Assembly: GCF_019884785.1 (NCBI RefSeq)
Contig: NZ_CP082326.1
Span: 2,349,355 to 2,413,354, forward strand
Direction of reading: 5' to 3'
From: Crassaminicella profunda
Lineage (GTDB): Bacteria; Bacillota; Clostridia; Peptostreptococcales; Thermotaleaceae
DNA: 64,000 nt
A program made the translations under genes and the position numbers. The notes below the pieces were generated by a model, which saw only the letters and a program-made list of their open reading frames with translations, did no database searches and had not been told where the DNA came from. Shown here piece by piece: positions 60,508-64,000 of this stretch. Each line of letters opens with the position of its first letter. Position 1 is the first letter of the stretch.

Positions 60508-60789
60508 ATGAAGAAGGAAAGCTTCAAATCTTTTTTAATGACATCCAATCAATCCCAAAATATAGACACTTTAATAGCAGCATCAGAAAGGTTAGAATCA
60601 TCCTATGAAATAGACCTTGATGAAATCGTTTCAACAGAAACAAAAGCACAAAAACTTCGTATTTCAGTATACTTTGATCATGAATTAACGCCCCTTGATC
60701 GAAAACTATATCCAGATGTAATAAAATCATATTTTCAGTTTATACACAATGCTACATTACCACCACTAAATTTTAAAACGAAAGTGTAA
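60508..60789 (+). CDS. Small protein of unknown function
   Basis: A 93-residue protein (MKKESFKSFLMTSNQSQNIDTLIAASERLESSYEIDL...) without membrane segment, signal or cysteine. The second half carries LRISVYFDHELTPLDRKLYPDVIKSYFQFIHNA. The ATG follows AATGGAGTGATAAA, and a clear terminator follows at 60810, so it is a complete single-gene transcript. The upstream gap has repeated ATATAGAATAT sequence. I do not recognise a family. Confidence 0.6.
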   Translation: MKKESFKSFLMTSNQSQNIDTLIAASERLESSYEIDLDEIVSTETKAQKLRISVYFDHELTPLDRKLYPDVIKSYFQFIHNATLPPLNFKTKV

Positions 60790-60809
60790 AATAACAAATC
60801 AATTACTTA

Positions 60810-60842
60810 GACTATGAGTACTATAACCACTCATAGTCTTTT
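60810..60842 (+). terminator. Terminator of the 93-residue protein gene
   Basis: GACTATGAGT (60810-60819) pairs with ACTCATAGTC (60829-60838), then TTTTAAAT. Confidence 0.85.
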
Positions 60843-61064
60843 AAATACACCTATACTTTCTGAGTTTTATGTTTTCTCACTTTAATATTTGAATACTTAT
60901 TTTTCTAATCATTTTCTTGTATCTATAATAAAGAAGAAATTCTCGACAAAATATAACAACCTTCACTGTTGAAATGGTGTAAAATAAAAATAGTTTTATT
61001 ATTATAGGTTCATAAAAACATCAAATTTTCTATAGATCTGTTTATAACGAAAGGTGAGAGACGA

Positions 61065-61331
61065 ATGCCCAAAAATTATATGGAGGATATTGTAAATCAT
61101 TTATTACCATCTGTTTTAGAAAAATATAATCATATATGTACCTGTGATAAATGTATTAAAGATATAAAAGCATTAACCCTAAATAATTTGCCACCTTTAT
61201 ATGTAGCTAGTGAACAGGGAAAAGCTTTTGCAAAATCCAATGAACTAAGCAGACAATTTCAGGTAAATGTCATTCAAAAAATCGTTGAAGCTATTGAGAT
61301 TGTCCAAAAAAATGTTAAACACAGCTTATAA
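61065..61331 (+). CDS. ComFB-family protein
   Basis: An 88-residue protein of the late-competence ComFB family: MEDIVNHLLPSVLEKY, a CTCDKCIKDIKALTLNNLPPLYV segment with the C-x2-C pair near residues 25-28, and QVNVIQKIVEAIEIVQKN. ComFB domains have been reported as c-di-GMP receptors in some bacteria, and a large GGDEF-EAL protein is encoded at 43572-46490, so a link is conceivable. The ATG follows AAGGTGAGAGACGA. It is not in a comF operon here. Confidence 0.85.
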   Translation: MPKNYMEDIVNHLLPSVLEKYNHICTCDKCIKDIKALTLNNLPPLYVASEQGKAFAKSNELSRQFQVNVIQKIVEAIEIVQKNVKHSL

Positions 61332-61345
61332 AAATCTAGATACTT

Positions 61346-61378
61346 AAAAAATCAGGCTAAATTTCAGCCTGATTTTTT
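61346..61378. terminator. Terminator between comFB and the convergent membrane-protein gene
   Basis: AAAAAATCAGGCT (61346-61358) pairs with AGCCTGATTTTTT (61366-61378) over 7 nt. A and T flanks permit both directions. Confidence 0.88.
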
Positions 61379-61398
61379 AATTTTTCTTCAAATCATTT

Positions 61399-61707
61399 TT
61401 ACATGTACTCTTTTAAGTCTTCTTGTTGATCATCAATAACCACTTCAAGACCACCAAATTTACCTGCTAACACATTATAAAGCACAGCAAATAATGCTCC
61501 AAAAGCACCATAAATCCCTATCATTAATACGGACATAATCATATAACCAATTCCAAAGAACATAGGTTCCTTTGATCCAGAAACTGCACCAATTAAAAGG
61601 GCGATAATCCCTACAATTATCATAATAATTACAGGTATAATAGCAAAATACATTGTTACTTTAAAAGCACTTCCAGCTTTTACTTTTTTGATTTCTAGTT
61701 CTTTCAT
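61399..61707 (-). CDS. Small two- to three-helix membrane protein (DUF3566-like)
   Basis: A 102-residue protein, started at ATG 61707 behind AGGAGGTGAAAAA; the upstream frame has no ribosome site. Sequence KKVKAGSAFKVTMYFAIIPVIIMIIVGIIALLIG, a second glycine-rich helix pair (about 55-85, MIMSVLMIGIYGAFGALFAVLYNVLAG) and the end KFGGLEVVID fit the DUF3566-type transmembrane family layout. The function is unknown. A TTGTCGAA word (Spo0A-box like) lies about 30 bases upstream of the start. Confidence 0.6.
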   Translation of the reverse strand: MKELEIKKVKAGSAFKVTMYFAIIPVIIMIIVGIIALLIGAVSGSKEPMFFGIGYMIMSVLMIGIYGAFGALFAVLYNVLAGKFGGLEVVIDDQQEDLKEYM

Positions 61708-61846
61708 TTTTTCACCTCCTATTCCATTTATTGTATTCGACAACAAAAGCTCAATTCCTACATTTATTTTTTATTACTTGTTTCTTTTTATTTTATTATG
61801 TTAAAATATTATAAAAATATTATTATCACCATTGGAGGAGTATATT

Positions 61847-62410
61847 ATGCTTGAATTTATAAAAAACATTGATATTAGTATCATAGACTATATTTATAAC
61901 TATATTCAGTCTCCCTTTTTAAATAAAATAATGATTCCTATTAGCACCATAGGGAATGGTGGTTTCATCTGGATTATTATTATTTTAATTCTTTTACGAA
62001 CTAAAAAACATAGAAAAATGGGTTTGGCTGCTACTTGTGCATTGCTCCTTAGTGCCATTTTAGGACTACTTATATTAAAACCTCTAATTCAACGTCCTAG
62101 ACCCTTTGTAGAATTATCATATATTCATTTGCTTATTCATGCACCATCTTCATATTCTTTTCCTTCTGGCCATACAATAACAGCTTTTTCTACAGCAATT
62201 ACCTTAGTAAAAATGATCAAGAATAAAATATTTGCAATTCCAATTATGCTATTAGCTATATTTATCGGATTTTCACGAATATATTTAACCGTACATTATC
62301 CTTCGGATGTATTAGCTGGCATCATTCTAGGATTTATTTGTTCAAATACCGTATTATTCCTATTAGAAAAAAATATATGGAACAGACAAAAAACGTCTAC
62401 TAATGAATAA
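61847..62410 (+). CDS. PAP2-family membrane phosphatase
   Basis: A 187-residue membrane phosphatase with about five helices, acting on lipid phosphates (phosphatidic acid or undecaprenyl pyrophosphate; sequence does not decide). The start is ATG 61847 behind TTGGAGGAGTATATT. The three active-site motifs are KPLIQRPRP (about residue 79), PSGH (about 107) and SRIYLTVHYPSDV (about 145-157). The terminator stem overlaps the stop codon. Confidence 0.93.
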   Translation: MLEFIKNIDISIIDYIYNYIQSPFLNKIMIPISTIGNGGFIWIIIILILLRTKKHRKMGLAATCALLLSAILGLLILKPLIQRPRPFVELSYIHLLIHAPSSYSFPSGHTITAFSTAITLVKMIKNKIFAIPIMLLAIFIGFSRIYLTVHYPSDVLAGIILGFICSNTVLFLLEKNIWNRQKTSTNE

Positions 62411-62430
62411 TTCATTAGCAGACGTTTTTC
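62388..62430 (+). terminator. Terminator of the PAP2 gene
   Basis: AAAAACGTCT pairs with AGACGTTTTT, and CTAATGAAT with ATTCATTAG inside it, one mismatch between. The stop codon is within the stem. Confidence 0.88.
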
Positions 62431-62495
62431 ATCTATTTATACACTTTTCTATACCAAAAATAAGCTATGTTCTAAATATCCTAATATAACATTTT

Positions 62496-63416
62496 TTACT
62501 CAAACATAATCTTATAAGCTTTTAATCCTCTTATAGGATCTACTTCTTTATCTTTCTTCATATAATCAATTACATCTGGATATAATCTAGTTGCTTTAAT
62601 AATATCTCTTAGCCCTTTTTCCAAAAGATTTTCATGAATATAAAAACAACCTCTATTATAATATAAGACCCAAGTTTCTGAATTATACTCAATCCCTTTT
62701 GTAATTACTTTGATAGCTTCCTTATATTCCTTTTCTTCTTTATAAAGAACGGCTAAATTCAAAAAACTATAGGGATAATTTGGATTTTGATCAATAGATT
62801 TTCTATAATAATATATGGATTCATCCTTTTGTCCTAATTTTTTCAAAATAACACCCATATTAAATAATCCCATATAATGATTTGCATCTATTTCAAGACT
62901 TTTTTTCATCATTTCCAAAGCCATTTCATTTTGATTTAACTCCTCATAAATAGATCCTAAGTTGATATATGCCCAAATATCTTCAGGTTCAAGGTCAATT
63001 ACTTTTTTATAATAGCATATAGCTTCATCTTTATCTCCAATTTGATCATATGCATCTGCCAAGAAAAAGTATGCACGATCATAACTAGCATCCACATCAA
63101 TAGCTTTATGATAATAATCAATAGCCTTTTTATATTCCTTTTGATGATCATATATAATTGCTAAACCATAATAGGCTCTAGCTTCTTTAACATCTATTTG
63201 TAAAACTTCCTTATACTTTTCTTTAGCTGCTTTATAATCTCCTAGTTCATCATACAATAACCCTAAATCTAATAATAGTTCAACATCTTCTTTTCCCCCT
63301 TCAAGCCTATATGCTTTATGATAAAATTTCAAAGCTTTCATCAATTGGTTTTCTTCATAAAATTGATTAGCTATATTTCTATAATTATTTTTCATATAAT
63401 CATTCTTTGTCATCAT
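62496..63416 (-). CDS. Tetratricopeptide-repeat protein
   Basis: A 306-residue soluble protein made of about seven TPR units of 34 residues, starting near residue 14 (e.g. LMKALKFYHKAYRLEG, ARAYYGLAIIYDHQKEYKKAIDYYHKAIDVD, IWAYINLGSIYEELNQNEMALEMMKKSLEID in pieces). TPRs mediate protein contacts, so it is a scaffold or regulator, with no catalytic domain. The ATG at 63416 follows AAGGAAATGA. It lies directly downstream of the chemoreceptor gene, from which a terminator separates it. Confidence 0.88.
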   Translation of the reverse strand: MMTKNDYMKNNYRNIANQFYEENQLMKALKFYHKAYRLEGGKEDVELLLDLGLLYDELGDYKAAKEKYKEVLQIDVKEARAYYGLAIIYDHQKEYKKAIDYYHKAIDVDASYDRAYFFLADAYDQIGDKDEAICYYKKVIDLEPEDIWAYINLGSIYEELNQNEMALEMMKKSLEIDANHYMGLFNMGVILKKLGQKDESIYYYRKSIDQNPNYPYSFLNLAVLYKEEKEYKEAIKVITKGIEYNSETWVLYYNRGCFYIHENLLEKGLRDIIKATRLYPDVIDYMKKDKEVDPIRGLKAYKIMFE

Positions 63417-63462
63417 TCATTTCCTTCCTGTTTTTAAATTCCATACCATTAGCATATAAAAA

Positions 63463-63487
63463 AGCATCTCTATTTTCAAGAGATGCT
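63463..63487 (-). terminator. Terminator of the chemoreceptor gene
   Basis: AGCATCTCT (63463-63471) pairs with AGAGATGCT (63479-63487). On the minus strand it is followed by T6. Confidence 0.88.
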
Positions 63488-63494
63488 CTATATT

Positions 63495-64000
63495 TTATAA
63501 TTTAAATTTGCTAATGATTTCTTGTAAGTCTTGAGCTAAATGAGCTAAGCCATCACTAGCACTAGCAATTTCATTCATAGAAGCCGTCTGTTCTTCTGTA
63601 GAAGCCGCAGCTTCTTCTGTACCAGCAGCATTTTCCTCAGCAACAGCAGATAGATTTTGAATAATATCTATAATTTGGTTTTTCTTATATTCAACCTCTT
63701 TTTCAGCATCATTTAATTTCCTAATTAATACGACTGCTTCTTTTATTGAAATTTCTATTTCATTGTATTTTTGCTCTGTTATTTTCACCTTTTGTGATTG
63801 TTCTTCTGTAACTTTAGAAACTTTTTCAACCATTATTACTGTTTTTTGAGAATTTTCTTGTAGTTCTTTCACAACTATATCAATTTCTTTTGTTGATGCA
63901 GTTGACTGCTCTGCAAGTTTTCTAATCTCATCAGCCACTACTGCAAATCCTTTACCTGCTTCTCCTGCTCTTGCAGCCTCTATAGCTGCATTTAATGCCA
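63495..64000 (-). CDS. Methyl-accepting chemotaxis protein, C-terminal part (5' end beyond window)
   Basis: The frame is open to the window end and reads [32 protein letters not shown], the conserved signalling hairpin that contacts CheA and CheW. It is followed by a long coiled coil and the methylation region with repeated [19 protein letters not shown]. About 168 residues are visible, ending in [17 protein letters not shown]. The sensor and any membrane helices lie outside the window, so the stimulus is unknown. Confidence 0.93.
   Translation of the reverse strand, partial: ALNAAIEAARAGEAGKGFAVVADEIRKLAEQSTASTKEIDIVVKELQENSQKTVIMVEKVSKVTEEQSQKVKITEQKYNEIEISIKEAVVLIRKLNDAEKEVEYKKNQIIDIIQNLSAVAEENAAGTEEAAASTEEQTASMNEIASASDGLAHLAQDLQEIISKFKL

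Noticed and set aside
60936-60950. Spo0A-box-like CTCGACA upstream of comFB
   Set aside because: Only six of seven positions match, and it is far from the gene start.

Overview
The window is AT-rich bacterial DNA with strong AGGAGG-type ribosome binding sites, TTGACA/TATAAT promoters, T-boxes, a cre-like site and many hairpin-plus-T-tract terminators. Gene content (citrate lyase operon, Fe-S oxidoreductases, DUF362, ComFB, no respiratory complexes) points to an anaerobic, probably spore-forming member of the Clostridia (Alkaliphilus/Clostridiaceae-like). The exact genus cannot be read from the sequence. No rRNA, tRNA, CRISPR array or intact transposon was seen.

Layout. (1) 1-8.5 kb, minus strand: a citrate fermentation unit. 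citG is followed by a promoter, a cre-like site and a long attenuator-like hairpin, then citC-citD-citE-citF-citX and a tripartite tricarboxylate transporter tctC-tctB-tctA, cut by the window start. (2) 8.6-19 kb: housekeeping and orphan genes: nfo (endonuclease IV), a superoxide dismutase-like protein, a TGS-type nucleoside kinase, CBS protein, a degenerate receiver/zinc-ribbon protein, signal peptidase, a stand-alone HEPN-like protein and a pseudouridine synthase. A 736-bp segment carrying one membrane-protein gene lies between two copies of the nfo 3' end. (3) 19.2-36.3 kb, minus strand: an aromatic amino acid supercluster. The trp operon (trpEGDCFBA) has a consensus promoter and a T-box leader with two antiterminator/terminator modules. 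Then come two DAHP synthase genes, each with its own promoter, an aromatic-rich leader ORF and a terminator, followed by tyrA-aroB-aroA-aroC-pheA-aroE-aroK-aroQ.

(4) 36-43.5 kb: two rRNA modification enzymes, pssA, fba, Nudix hydrolase, cyclophilin, a small XRE regulator, a DUF1461 membrane protein, an orphan small protein and a hot-dog thioesterase. (5) 43.5-51.5 kb: a large Cache-HAMP-GGDEF-EAL protein; a TlpA-like lipoprotein with an anchored HExxH metallopeptidase, divergent from an OmpR/HisKA two-component system with three 11-bp direct repeats between them; and plsY. (6) 51.5-58.8 kb, minus strand: a glycerol operon (two small paralogous membrane proteins, glpK, a GlpA-like oxidoreductase, a second FAD oxidoreductase, a DUF1667 protein) ending in a sigma-54 activator gene. 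Upstream is a -24/-12 promoter match with two palindromic candidate activator sites. (7) 59-64 kb: a DUF362 ferredoxin protein, small orphan genes, ComFB, a PAP2 phosphatase, a TPR protein and the 3' end of a chemotaxis receptor gene.

The strongest regulatory observations are the duplicated aromatic leader-peptide attenuators in front of the two DAHP synthases and the apparent sigma-54 control of glycerol catabolism by an activator encoded in the same operon.
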